From contig NZ_AP027081.1 in the NCBI RefSeq assembly GCF_030295425.1, forward strand, positions 2,456,001 through 2,520,000: 64,000 nucleotides of DNA, given 5' to 3'. Position 1 is the first letter of the stretch, and each line of letters opens with the position of its first letter. This document shows positions 27,771 through 36,009 of the stretch, piece after piece. The notes beneath the pieces are model-generated. The model had not been told where the DNA came from, searched no databases, and saw only the letters and a list, made by a program, of their open reading frames with translations. This stretch comes from Mesoterricola sediminis. GTDB lineage: Bacteria > Acidobacteriota > Holophagae > Holophagales > Holophagaceae. The translations under genes and the position numbers were made by a program.

Positions 27771-28652
27771 GTGTCGATCCAGGTGGTGGAGTTCTTTGCC
27801 GGGGTGGGCGGCTGGAGAGCCGCCCTGGGCGAAGGTGTAACCATCCGGATGGCTTATGATATCAGTCCCCACGCCCTGGACACCTATGCTGTGAATCACG
27901 GGCACCGCCCCCGGGCGCGGGAATTGGCCTCCCTGCCCCGGGCGGAGCTGGCGGCCCTGGGCGCGGACACCTGGGTCATGAGCCCGCCCTGCCAACCCTT
28001 CTGCCGCATGGGCCACCACCGGGACCTGGCGGACCCCCGGTCCCGGGCCTTCCTCCACCTCGTGGACCTGCTGCGGGAGGCGCCGCCCCGCCGGCTCCTC
28101 CTCGAATCCGTGGAGGGGTTCTGGGGCTCGGAGGCCCACGCCCTCCTGACGGCCCGGCTCGAGGGGGCCGGCCTCCACCACCGGGCCTACACCCTGTGCC
28201 CCACCCGCTTCGGCATCCCCAACCAGCGGCCCCGGGCCTTCCTGGCCGCCTCCCTGGATCCCCTCCCCGACGCCCTCCCCCCGGCCATCCCCCCGGGTCC
28301 CCTGGCGCCCTACCTGGACGCGGAGGAGGATCCGTCCCTGTACCTGCCGGCCGAGGTCCTGGACCGGCATGGCCCCGGCCTGGACCTCGTGCGGCCCTGG
28401 GACACCCGCTCGGCCTGTTTCATCGGCGGCTATTACCGGCGCTTCGTGGGCGGCGGCTCGTACCTGGTGACCCCCCGGGGGGTCCGGCGCTTCTCGGTGC
28501 CGGAAGTCGCCCGTCTCCTGGGCTGGACCTCCCCGCTCCGCTTCCCCGCCTCCGTCCCTTTGGAGGCCCGCTACAAGCTCCTGGGCAACGGCCTCAGCCT
28601 CACCGTCGCCCGTTGGGTCGCACAGCAGGTCCTGCCCGCGGCGGGCGGCTAG
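27771..28652 (+). CDS. DNMT2-family C5-cytosine methyltransferase (probable tRNA methyltransferase)
   Basis: 293 residues. GGAGG at 27761-27765 fixes the start at the GTG at 27771. Motifs: SAM loop VEFFAGVGGWRAAL, catalytic SPPCQPFCRMG, DPRSRAFLHLVDLL, ESVEGF (motif IV, usually ENV), GIPNQRPRAF, the DNMT2-type ACFIGGYYRRFVGGGS and C-terminal RYKLLGNGLS. The SPPCQPF..G....D.R..FLH block and CF..xY..x.GxGS are hallmarks of DNMT2/TRDMT1, which methylates C38 of tRNA, rather than of restriction-type DNA methyltransferases. No restriction gene is beside it. Its TAG stop is part of the CTAG target of the following IS. Confidence 0.82.
   Translation: MSIQVVEFFAGVGGWRAALGEGVTIRMAYDISPHALDTYAVNHGHRPRARELASLPRAELAALGADTWVMSPPCQPFCRMGHHRDLADPRSRAFLHLVDLLREAPPRRLLLESVEGFWGSEAHALLTARLEGAGLHHRAYTLCPTRFGIPNQRPRAFLAASLDPLPDALPPAIPPGPLAPYLDAEEDPSLYLPAEVLDRHGPGLDLVRPWDTRSACFIGGYYRRFVGGGSYLVTPRGVRRFSVPEVARLLGWTSPLRFPASVPLEARYKLLGNGLSLTVARWVAQQVLPAAGG
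28649..28652. repeat. Target-site duplication CTAG, left of IS copy 1
   Basis: CTAG at the left junction matches CTAG at 30012-30015 on the right. It includes the stop codon of the methyltransferase gene. Confidence 0.75.
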
Positions 28653-28740
28653 GCTGTGTTCGGAATCTATAGATTAGGTAAATAGTTAACTTGTACTCAT
28701 ACGTAAAGGCTCGTACACCACGAATTTTCCTGGGGTAACG

Positions 28741-29127
28741 ATGCCGAGACGTTTCCTGACCGATGCCATGTGGGCAAAGCTTGAACCGCTCCTTCCGCCA
28801 GAGCGTGGAGGGATGGGGCGATCCCGTCACCCCAACCGTCCCATGGTGGAGGCGATCCTGTGGAGGCACAGGACTGGGGCGCCGTGGAGGGACCTGCCGG
28901 AGGAATTTGGACCTTGGACAAGCGTGTACACGCGATTTGAGGCCTGGACCAAGCGCGGCGTGTGGCAAAGGATCCTGGAGTTCCTGCGCAAGGAAGCCGA
29001 CCTGGAGTGGGTCATGCCGGATGGCACCATCATTCGCGCTCATCAACCTTCAGCAGGCAAAAGGGGGGGCTCTGGAACCAGGCGCTCGGACGATCTCGGG
29101 GTGGATGCTCGACCAAGATCCATTTGA
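28741..29127 (+). CDS. IS5-family transposase, N-terminal part (orfA), copy 1
   Basis: 128 residues. MPRRFLTDAMWAKLEPLLPPERGG, GAPWRDLPEEFGPW and VYTRFEAWTKRGVWQRI form the N-terminal DUF4096-like domain of IS427-group transposases. The first catalytic Asp is in VMPDGTIIRAHQ. The reading frame leaves the transposase after GKRGG at an A4G7 run (29059-29069). A -1 shift there joins it to the second frame, giving a full DDE enzyme of about 250 residues. Without the shift only this fragment is made. Confidence 0.85.
   Translation: MPRRFLTDAMWAKLEPLLPPERGGMGRSRHPNRPMVEAILWRHRTGAPWRDLPEEFGPWTSVYTRFEAWTKRGVWQRILEFLRKEADLEWVMPDGTIIRAHQPSAGKRGGSGTRRSDDLGVDARPRSI
29059..29069 (+). promoter_or_regulatory. 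Slippery A4G7 tract for -1 frameshift in transposase, copy 1
   Basis: AAAAGGGGGGG lies at the point where frame A protein homology ends and frame B begins. In the zero frame the run offers G GGG GGC for a -1 slip. The tract is conserved in copy 2 (57077-57087), so it is a designed recoding site rather than a mutation. Confidence 0.7.
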
Positions 29128-29495
29128 TCTGCGATGCCCACGGTAATCCTTTGGATTTCCTGGTCACTCCGGGGCAAGCCCATGAAAGCCGGTCTGCTGA
29201 AGGATTGCTGTGCGGTTGGCAGGCAGAGTACGTGTTCGGAGATCGGGCCTACGATGGGAACCCGGTAAGGAAGGCGATCGAGGCCATGGGTGCGACAGCC
29301 GTCATCCCACCTCATCCCCGGCGCAAGAATCCGGCGGCCTGGGTCTCACACCTATACAAGGCCCGCCATGCCATCGAGCATGGGTTCGCCAAGCTCAAAC
29401 AGTTCAGGGCGCTGGCCACCAGGTTCGACAAAACGGCGCGAAGTTTCTCAGCCCAGGTGGCTTTGGCCTGCATCGTGATCTGGCTGAGGCTATGA
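29070..29495 (+). CDS. IS5-family transposase, C-terminal part (orfB), copy 1
   Basis: Frame B supplies the rest of the DDE domain: GGCSTKIHLICDAHGNPLDFL, second catalytic Asp in VFGDRAYDGNPVRKAI and catalytic Glu in ARHAIEHGFAKLKQFRALATRFDK, ending CIVIWLRL. It has no start codon of its own near the junction and is probably expressed only as the shifted fusion with orfA. The frame is open upstream to 28962. Compared with copy 2 it differs at a few residues (e.g. V for G before FGDRAYD). Confidence 0.82.
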   Translation, partial: LWNQALGRSRGGCSTKIHLICDAHGNPLDFLVTPGQAHESRSAEGLLCGWQAEYVFGDRAYDGNPVRKAIEAMGATAVIPPHPRRKNPAAWVSHLYKARHAIEHGFAKLKQFRALATRFDKTARSFSAQVALACIVIWLRL

Positions 29496-29528
29496 GCGGA
29501 GGGTGACAAGCGTTCCGGATCCTCATTG

Positions 29529-29898
29529 ATCCTATGAAACGCGGAGGCGCGGAGGATCTCGCAGAGGGTCGCGGAGGAAAGCGCTCCTGGAACCTGCCAC
29601 CTCCCAATGACACGTCCCAACGGGAGGCGTGATGGGAAGGCATTGGGGAGAGGTCGACGGGGAGGATCATCCGCACAAGGAGATCACCCAGGCCATCATC
29701 GGGGAGGCCATCGAGATCCAGAAGGCTCTGGGGCACGGACTCCTGGAAGATCCCTACAAGGTCTGTCTGGCGCACTCCCTGAGACTGGCCGGCCATAAGG
29801 TGAAGCGGGAGGTTTTCCTGGATATCGAGTGGAGGGGGCTTGATCCTTTCTCCGCGAGCCTCAGCGAGATCCTCCGCGCCTCCGCGTTCCAATAGGAT
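29529..29898. repeat. Internal inverted repeats bracketing the GxxExxY fragment, IS copy 1
   Basis: The left arm at 29529-29580 and right arm at 29846-29898 are imperfect reverse complements of about 50 bp. The best core is ACGCGGAGGCGCGGAGGATC (within 29539-29558) and its complement. They enclose the truncated GxxExxY gene. The same pair occurs in copy 2 (about 57547-57598 and 57872-57924). Confidence 0.75.
29632..29895 (+). pseudogene. Truncated GxxExxY-family gene carried inside IS copy 1
   Basis: An ATG at 29632 with GGGAGG before it opens an 87-codon frame. Residues about 18-70 read like the start of a GxxExxY protein (PDDEXK-like family PF13366): ITQAIIGEAIEIQKALGHGLLEDPY, the signature GxxExxY being GLLEDPY. 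Full proteins are about 120-130 residues and continue through the nuclease-like core. Here homology stops at EWRGL, and the last residues are encoded by the right inverted-repeat arm. It is probably a broken passenger gene. Confidence 0.65.
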
Positions 29899-30099
29899 GC
29901 TGCGAATGCGCGGCGCCATCAGGCACTGCAGCACAGACTCACTATTCCAGCTCCTCCATGCTCCGGCACGGATGGGCATTAGCCATTACTATCCTAGATT
30001 ACGAACACACCCTAGGCTTGAAGTCTCCAGGTACCTGATTTCCCAACTTTTGAACCCATGAACCCCTCGTAAATCCCCGGGGCGGGGCTATACTGGGGA
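29899..30099. other. IS right end, target duplication and upstream region of the next gene
   Basis: 29899-30011 is non-coding right-end DNA of the IS. CTAG at 30012-30015 is the right target duplication. 30016-30099 is native leader, with a TATACT -10-like box at 30089-30094. Confidence 0.6.
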
Positions 30100-31239
30100 A
30101 TGCGCCCGCTCACGACCCTGCTCTTCTGCTCCACCCTCGCCCTCTCCGCGGAGGGCCCCGTCGTCGTCCTGAGCTTCGATGGCCTGGGGGCCCTGCAGTT
30201 CACGGCCCACACGATGCCCCGCTTCCACAAGCTGGCGAAGACCGGCCAGCGGGGCGAAGGCATTCCGCCGGCCCCGGCCACCACGTTCAACGGCCACGCC
30301 ACCCTGGCCACCGGCTGCTACCCGGAACACCACGGCATCGTCGGCAACCACTTTGTCGACCCCCAGAAGGGGCTGGTCACCCATTCGGCCAAGGCCGAGT
30401 GGCTCCAGCGTGAACCCCTGTGGGTGGCGGCCACCCGAAGCGGCGTGCGCACTGCGGTCTACCATTGGCCCTGCGCCGACGGCCCCTGGAACGGCGTCGC
30501 CCCGTGGCGGTTCGAGACCTTCAAGGAAGGCGTTCCGGATAAGGCCGCCCTGGCCTTCGCCGACCAGGCCCTCGCGGAGGGCGCCCGCCTGGTGATGGCC
30601 TACCTGTCCGGCACGGACACGGAAGGCCACGAGACCGGCCCCCAGAGCACCCGCACCGCCCGCAAGCTGGCCAAGCTGGACCGGGAGGTGGCCCCCTGGG
30701 TCGCCAAGCTCTCCCGCCGCTACCCGGGCATCCGCGTGCTGCTCCTGGCCGACCACGGCATGGTGCCCATGGGCCAGCGCATCGACATCCGGCCCCTCCT
30801 GGGCGGCCCCGCCCAGGTGGCCGCCCACGGCGGCGGCGCCTACGTCTATCCCGAGGGCGCCCTGGATCCCGGCGCGGTGGAGCGCCTGGGGGCCGCGGGC
30901 CTCAAGACCTGGACCCACGCCGAGATCCCGGCCGCCTTCCACCTGGCCGCCAACCCCCGCGTCGGCGCCCTGCTGGTGGAAGCCCCTCTGGGCGCCTGGA
31001 TCGCCGGCGAGACCGAGCCCAGGCGGGTGGCCAGCGAGATCCACGGCCGGCACGGCGCCCACGGCTACTTCACCCCCAACCCGCCCATGAACACCTGGCT
31101 GGTGGCCCTGGGCACCGGCCGGACCACCCCCCTGCCGCCGACGCCCCTGTGGAACATCGCCCCCACCGTGGCCACCTGGCTCAACATCCGGTGGGCCGAG
31201 ACCCCGGACGGCGCGCCGGTGAAGGAACTCCTGCCCTAA
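30100..31239 (+). CDS. Secreted type I phosphodiesterase/nucleotide pyrophosphatase (NPP family)
   Basis: 379 residues with signal peptide MRPLTTLLFCSTLALSAEG. Alkaline-phosphatase-superfamily motifs: VVLSFDGLGALQF (metal Asp), the nucleophile Thr in PAPATTFNGHATLATGCYPEHHGIVGN, YLSGTDTEGHETG, LLADHGM and the final His in GRHGAHGYF. This is the NPP layout, hydrolysing phosphodiester or pyrophosphate bonds in the periplasm or outside the cell. TATACT lies 11 bp before the ATG with no good SD, so the transcript may be leaderless. The stop overlaps the end of the convergent chemotaxis-fusion gene by four bases. Confidence 0.85.
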   Translation: MRPLTTLLFCSTLALSAEGPVVVLSFDGLGALQFTAHTMPRFHKLAKTGQRGEGIPPAPATTFNGHATLATGCYPEHHGIVGNHFVDPQKGLVTHSAKAEWLQREPLWVAATRSGVRTAVYHWPCADGPWNGVAPWRFETFKEGVPDKAALAFADQALAEGARLVMAYLSGTDTEGHETGPQSTRTARKLAKLDREVAPWVAKLSRRYPGIRVLLLADHGMVPMGQRIDIRPLLGGPAQVAAHGGGAYVYPEGALDPGAVERLGAAGLKTWTHAEIPAAFHLAANPRVGALLVEAPLGAWIAGETEPRRVASEIHGRHGAHGYFTPNPPMNTWLVALGTGRTTPLPPTPLWNIAPTVATWLNIRWAETPDGAPVKELLP

Positions 31240-34200
31240 TCGGGGAGCTGGTCCACGGTCCGGAGCTGGCGCTGGAAACCTTCGATGGTGAGGGGCTTGA
31301 GGCTCAGCAGCAGGCGCGGGTCGGCGGCCATGGCCGCGGTGACGTCCTCGTCGGTGTAGCCGGTGGTGAGGATCACCGGCAGCCGGCGGTCCAGTTCGCG
31401 GATGCCCTGGAGGACTTCCAGGCCGCCCATGCCCGGCATGTTCATGTCCAGCAGGACCACCGCAGGCCGCCAGCCTTCCCGTAGCATGGCCAGGGCCTCC
31501 GGACCGCCCCCCGCGCACCGGACCCGGTGGCCGAGCAGTTCCAGCATGAGGGGCAGCGCCGACCGCACCAGCTCGTCATCGTCCACCAGCAGGATCTCGC
31601 GCCCCGCGCCCGTCTCCGCCTGGGCCGTCTCCGGCGCCGGCAGGGCCCCGCTCGTGGTGGACGGCAGCACGAGGGTCACGCAGGTGCCCCGGCCCACCTC
31701 GCTGCGCAGGGAGACCTGGCCGCCGTGGGCGCGCACCGCCGTGAACACCTGGGCCAGCCCCAGGCCGGTCCCCTTGCCCTGGGGCTTGGTCGTGAAGAAG
31801 GGCTCCATGGCCTTCTCCAGCACCTCCGGCGGCATGCCTTCGCCCGTGTCCTCCACGTCCAACTGGACGAAGCCGCCCGGCAGCACCCGGGTGCGGATCC
31901 GCAGGGTGCCGCCGGCGGGCATGGCGTCCACCGCATTGACGCACAGGTTCATGAGGGCGCTGCCCAGGGTGCCGGCATCGCCCTGGACCAGGGGAAGATT
32001 CGGCTGCAGGTCCGTCTCCACCTGGTGCTTCTGGAGGAGGGTGTGGTCCAGGATGTCCCGCTCCATGGCCACCATGTCGTTGAGGTCGAGGGGGAGGAAG
32101 GCGCCGGTGCCCTTCCGGCTGAACCCGACGAGGCCTTTCACCAGGTCCCGGCCCCGCCCCGCGGCCCGCTCCAGGGTCACCAGGGCGGCGTCGAGGGTGG
32201 GGTCCCCGCCGTAGCGGGCCCGCAGGGTCTGGCTCACCGCGAAGATGGCGCCCAGGACGTTGTTCATGTCGTGGGCGACTCCGCCGGCCAGGCGTCCCAG
32301 GCTCTCCAGTTTCTGGATCTGGGCCACCTCGGCCTCCAGGGTGCGCCGGGCCTCCTGGTCCGCCTTGACCTGGGTCAGGTCGCGGATGAGGGTGAGGATG
32401 AACGACCCCTCGTCCATCTGGAACGGCCGGGAGGAGATCTCCGCCACGAGGATCTGCCCGTCCGCCTTCCGGAAGCGGGACTCCAGGCTGCGGACCTGCC
32501 CCTCCCGCTGGAGGGTGGCGATCCAGCGGCTCCGGTCCTCCAGGTCCAGCCACACGTGCAGATCCTTGGCGGAGCGGCCGATGACCTGGTCCGGGGTGTA
32601 GCCCAGCATCCTGGAAAAACTTTCGTTGACCAGTTGGTACACCTCCGTCTCCGCGTGGGTGATGGCGATGGCGTCGGGGCTGCCGTGGAAGGCGGCCGCG
32701 AACTGCCGCTCGGACTTGAGCCGCGCCTCCTCGGCCTCCTTGCGGTCCGAGATGTCCTGGATGACCCCCGCCATGCGCGCCACGGCGCCGCCCTCCCCGG
32801 GGTCTGGCCCGCCCGCCACGCGGATCCAGCGCGGGAACCCATCCCGGCGGCGGATCCGGCATTCCAGGTCCCAGTCCCGGCCCGCCGCCATGGCAGCCTG
32901 GATGGCTTCCCGGACCCGAACCCGGTCGTCGGGATGGATGTGGTCCAGGAAGATCGCGAAGGTCCAGGGGTCCTCCAGCCCCTCGTACCCGAAGATCCGG
33001 GCGTGTTCGGGACTCCGGTAGGCTTCGCCCGTCGTGGGGTCGAAGGCCCAGGCGCCGGTGTGGCTCCGGTGCAGGGCCGAGTTGAGGCGCGCCTCGCTCA
33101 CGGCCAGCCGGACTTCGGCATCCTTGCGGGCCGTGATGTCCAGGGACAGACCGGCCATCCGTCCCGGGCCGGGACCCGGCTGGACGGCACCCCGGGACAG
33201 GACCCACCGGCAGCGCCCGTCCGGCAGCAGGACACGGTATTCGTTCTCGTAGACCCGGTCGCTGACCTGGAGGTCCCCCAGGGTCGAAAGCACCCGGGCC
33301 ACGTCCTCGGGATGGACCGCCGTCCGCCACGTGTCCAGGGAGGGCTCCAGGGCGGGATCCAGGCCGAGCAGCCGGTAGAACTCGGGCGACCAGTAGAGTC
33401 GGCCCGTCCCCAGGTCCATCTCCCAGGTGCAGGCCTGGGCCCCCGCCTGGACCCGCGTCAGGCGCTCCTCCCGGTCCGCCAGGGCCGCCTGGAACCGGTG
33501 GATTTCCGTGTAATCCACGAAGGTGGCCACCACCCCCTCCACCTGCTGCAGGAGGTTGCGGTAGGGCAGGAGGCGGGCGAGGTAGTGGCGGTCCCCATCC
33601 AGGCTGCGCACCTGGCGGTTCCGGGGCGCGGTGTCGGCCAGGACCTGCCGGGCCTCGGCGGGCAGGTCCAGGCCCGTGAAGCGCGGGGCCAGATCCTGGA
33701 TGGGCCGCCCCGCGTCGGTCGGCTGGAGCCCGAAAAGGGCTGTGGCCGCGGGGGTGAAGCGGGCCAGGCGCAGCTCCCCGTCCAGGAAGAGCGTCGCGAT
33801 GTCCGTGGCCGCGAAGAGGTTTTGGAGGTCCGCATTGGCCTCCTGCAGTTCCTGGACCTTCGTCTGGAGCTCCCGGTTGATGACGACCAGCTCCTCGTTG
33901 ACGGACTGGAGCTCCTCCTGGGAGGTCTGGAGCTCCTCGTTGGAGCTGCGCAGCTCCTCGTTGGCCGATTCCAGGTCCTCCACCGTCATCTGGAGCTCCG
34001 CCCGGGTGGCCCGGAGCTCGGAATCCAGCTGCTCCAGCAGGGGCGCGTCCAGCTGGCCCGTGTCGCCGGAAGGAACCGGATCCTGGGCGGGGCCCTCCGG
34101 GCGAAGGATCACCGCGAAGGTGCCGGAAGCCCGGCCCATGCCCGGAAGGGCCCGCACGAGCACCCGGATGAGGCCGGGGGCGGTCCCCGCCTCGTCCCGG

Positions 34201-35951
34201 ACGACGGCCTGGGCCGTGCCCCCCGGTTCGGCGGCGGCCCGGACCAGCAGGGCCTTCAGGGTCGTCCCCAGCGCACCGCCCGCGCCGCGCACCAGGTTCC
34301 CCGTGGGCGTCCCCAGGGCCGGCGCCAGGTGGCGACCGATGCCGCCGGCCCCGTAGAGCACGTCCCCCGCCGCGTTGACGATGGCGCTCGGCGGCACGAA
34401 CTCCTCCAGCAGCAACCGTTCGAAGAGTCCCACGGATCCCACGGGCATCGCGGGGGCGGGGGAACGCACATAGGCCCCGCTTCCCGGCTCCCCCAGCGAC
34501 CGCTGCAGGCCCACCAGGGCCGGCCGCCGCACCGCGTCCCGCCGCCGGAAGATGCGATGGGAGCCGTCCAGGGGCTCGAAGAGCTCCCCCAGGGCGCCGG
34601 TGCCGTCCGATGGCCCCAGGAACAGGAGGCCTCCCGGACGGAGGGCGAAGTGGAGGAAGGGCACGAGGCGCTCCTGCACCTCCGGCCGGAGGTAGATGAA
34701 CAGGTTCCGGCAGCTGATCAGGTCCAGGTCCGAAAAGGGCGGGTCCTGCAGGAGGTTGTGGAAGGAGAACAGACAGCAGGCCCGCAGCTCCTTCCGGATG
34801 CGCAGGCCGTCCAGCTCCGCCTCGAAGAACCGGGTCAGGCGCCCGGCCGAAACGCCCCGCAGGTCCTCGGCCCGGTACTGCCCCTGCTTGGCCCGCATGA
34901 GCGCCTGGACATCGATATCGGTGGCGAAGACCTTCAGGGGCCGCAGGTCGCCCAGGGTCTCGGAGAGGACCATGGCGATGGAATAGGCCTCCTCCCCGGT
35001 CGCGCACCCGGGCACCCAGGCTCGGATGTCCCGGGGCTGCGGACCGCCGGCCGCCTGGGCCGCCCCCAGGGCCCGGCCCAGGGCCTCGAAGGCCAGGGGA
35101 TCCCGGAAGAACTCCGTGACGCCAATGAGCAGGTCAGCCAGAAGGGCGGCCCCCTCCTGGGCGTTCCCCTCCAGGGCCAGGGCGTACTCCCCCAGGGAGC
35201 GGCACTGGCAGGCGCGCATGCGGCGCTGGATCCGACGGAGGAGGGTCCCCTGCTTGTAGCCATGGAAGTCGTGCCCCGTGAGGCGCGTCAGGGTGTCGCA
35301 AATCTCCGGGAGGCCTCCGGAACGGCCAGGGGCCCCCGGCCGCGCGCCCTGACAGAACTCCTGGATGGCGACCGCCAGTTCCTCCGGCGGCAGCACCCGG
35401 CCCGCCACCCCCGCCTCCATGGCGCTCCGCGCCATGCCGTCATAGGCGGCGCTGGCGGGGGCCTGGACGAGGGTCATGCCCCCCGCGTCCCGGATGGCCC
35501 GGAGGCCCTCCGTGCCGTCCCGCCCCGTGCCCGAAAGCAGGATGCCCGCGGCGCGGCGGCCCACGGCGGCGGCGGCGGAGCGGAGCAGATGGTCCCCCGG
35601 CAGGTCCTGGGTGGGGATGGCCTGGTCGCGCCGGAGGCAGAGCCCGCCCGGAACCGCCTCCACTTCCATGCCCCCGCCCAGCACATACAGGGTGCCCGCC
35701 GCCAGGACCGTGCCCGGCAATCCCACCCGAACGGGCAGCGCGCAGGAGGCGGTGAGGAGATCCGGCAAGTGGCTCGCCTGGTCCTCGGGGAAGTGCTGGA
35801 GGATCAGCACCACCCCCGCCAACCCCGGCCCCAGGCAGGCGGTGATCAGCTTCAGGGGATCCAGGCCGCCCGCGGACGCCACGAGGCAGACCAGCCGGAG
35901 CGGATCCTCGGCCGGGCCGGCAGGGCTGGATGGAGCCTGTGCATCGGTCAT
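31236..35951 (-). CDS. CheB-CheR-PAS-histidine kinase-receiver fusion protein
   Basis: 1571 residues. Order: CheB methylesterase (about 15-200; catalytic Ser in LVASAGGLD, His in QHFPEDQ, Asp in GTGRDGTEG), CheR methyltransferase (about 220-480; VTEFFRDP, WVPGCATGEEAYSIA, CRNLFIYLRPE), a long coiled coil (about 655-720; repeats of EELRSSNEELQTSQEEL), several PAS domains (about 720-1190), HisKA with His near 1226 in GGVAHDMNNV, HATPase (DTGEGMPPEV, GKGTGLGLAQVF) and a receiver from about 1450 (LLVDDDELVRS, LLDMNMPG). Such fusions methylate and demethylate unknown targets while sensing signals. No MCP or CheA gene is nearby. The C-terminus overlaps the convergent gene. Confidence 0.9.
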   Translation of the reverse strand: MTDAQAPSSPAGPAEDPLRLVCLVASAGGLDPLKLITACLGPGLAGVVLILQHFPEDQASHLPDLLTASCALPVRVGLPGTVLAAGTLYVLGGGMEVEAVPGGLCLRRDQAIPTQDLPGDHLLRSAAAAVGRRAAGILLSGTGRDGTEGLRAIRDAGGMTLVQAPASAAYDGMARSAMEAGVAGRVLPPEELAVAIQEFCQGARPGAPGRSGGLPEICDTLTRLTGHDFHGYKQGTLLRRIQRRMRACQCRSLGEYALALEGNAQEGAALLADLLIGVTEFFRDPLAFEALGRALGAAQAAGGPQPRDIRAWVPGCATGEEAYSIAMVLSETLGDLRPLKVFATDIDVQALMRAKQGQYRAEDLRGVSAGRLTRFFEAELDGLRIRKELRACCLFSFHNLLQDPPFSDLDLISCRNLFIYLRPEVQERLVPFLHFALRPGGLLFLGPSDGTGALGELFEPLDGSHRIFRRRDAVRRPALVGLQRSLGEPGSGAYVRSPAPAMPVGSVGLFERLLLEEFVPPSAIVNAAGDVLYGAGGIGRHLAPALGTPTGNLVRGAGGALGTTLKALLVRAAAEPGGTAQAVVRDEAGTAPGLIRVLVRALPGMGRASGTFAVILRPEGPAQDPVPSGDTGQLDAPLLEQLDSELRATRAELQMTVEDLESANEELRSSNEELQTSQEELQSVNEELVVINRELQTKVQELQEANADLQNLFAATDIATLFLDGELRLARFTPAATALFGLQPTDAGRPIQDLAPRFTGLDLPAEARQVLADTAPRNRQVRSLDGDRHYLARLLPYRNLLQQVEGVVATFVDYTEIHRFQAALADREERLTRVQAGAQACTWEMDLGTGRLYWSPEFYRLLGLDPALEPSLDTWRTAVHPEDVARVLSTLGDLQVSDRVYENEYRVLLPDGRCRWVLSRGAVQPGPGPGRMAGLSLDITARKDAEVRLAVSEARLNSALHRSHTGAWAFDPTTGEAYRSPEHARIFGYEGLEDPWTFAIFLDHIHPDDRVRVREAIQAAMAAGRDWDLECRIRRRDGFPRWIRVAGGPDPGEGGAVARMAGVIQDISDRKEAEEARLKSERQFAAAFHGSPDAIAITHAETEVYQLVNESFSRMLGYTPDQVIGRSAKDLHVWLDLEDRSRWIATLQREGQVRSLESRFRKADGQILVAEISSRPFQMDEGSFILTLIRDLTQVKADQEARRTLEAEVAQIQKLESLGRLAGGVAHDMNNVLGAIFAVSQTLRARYGGDPTLDAALVTLERAAGRGRDLVKGLVGFSRKGTGAFLPLDLNDMVAMERDILDHTLLQKHQVETDLQPNLPLVQGDAGTLGSALMNLCVNAVDAMPAGGTLRIRTRVLPGGFVQLDVEDTGEGMPPEVLEKAMEPFFTTKPQGKGTGLGLAQVFTAVRAHGGQVSLRSEVGRGTCVTLVLPSTTSGALPAPETAQAETGAGREILLVDDDELVRSALPLMLELLGHRVRCAGGGPEALAMLREGWRPAVVLLDMNMPGMGGLEVLQGIRELDRRLPVILTTGYTDEDVTAAMAADPRLLLSLKPLTIEGFQRQLRTVDQLPD

Positions 35952-36009
35952 GGGGCGCCCCGTCGGGTTCCGTTCAAGGGAAAAAGGTGCGCCTATGATG
36001 CTTAACTTC

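Larger units (their letters stand above)
28653..30011 (+). mobile_element. IS5-family (IS427-like) element with cargo, copy 1 (1359 bp)
   Basis: The ends are imperfect terminal inverted repeats: left GCTGTGTTCGGAATCTA, right (reverse complement) GGTGTGTTCGTAATCTA. CTAG flanks both ends. It encodes an IS5-type transposase in two frames (28741-29127 and about 29070-29495) and then carries about 500 bp of extra DNA with a truncated GxxExxY gene. The second copy at 56671-58037 is the same over its full length except for about a dozen substitutions and one 8-bp insertion, so the ends are well defined. It is less GC-rich than its surroundings, as expected of acquired DNA. Confidence 0.88.

Noticed and set aside
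27771..28652. A restriction-modification system around the cytosine methyltransferase
   Set aside because: No endonuclease gene is adjacent, and the motifs fit DNMT2-type tRNA methyltransferases better.
28741..29495. Transposase broken by a frameshift mutation
   Set aside because: Both copies keep the same two-frame structure and slip site, which fits programmed frameshifting of this IS group.
29404..29979. Minus-strand frame of 191 codons inside the IS
   Set aside because: It spans the inverted-repeat arms and transposase in antisense, and shows no family features; in copy 2 it is cut by the 8-bp insertion.
31527..36005. Plus-strand frame of 1492 codons opposite the CheB-CheR fusion
   Set aside because: Low-complexity antisense shadow of a gene with intact motifs on the minus strand.
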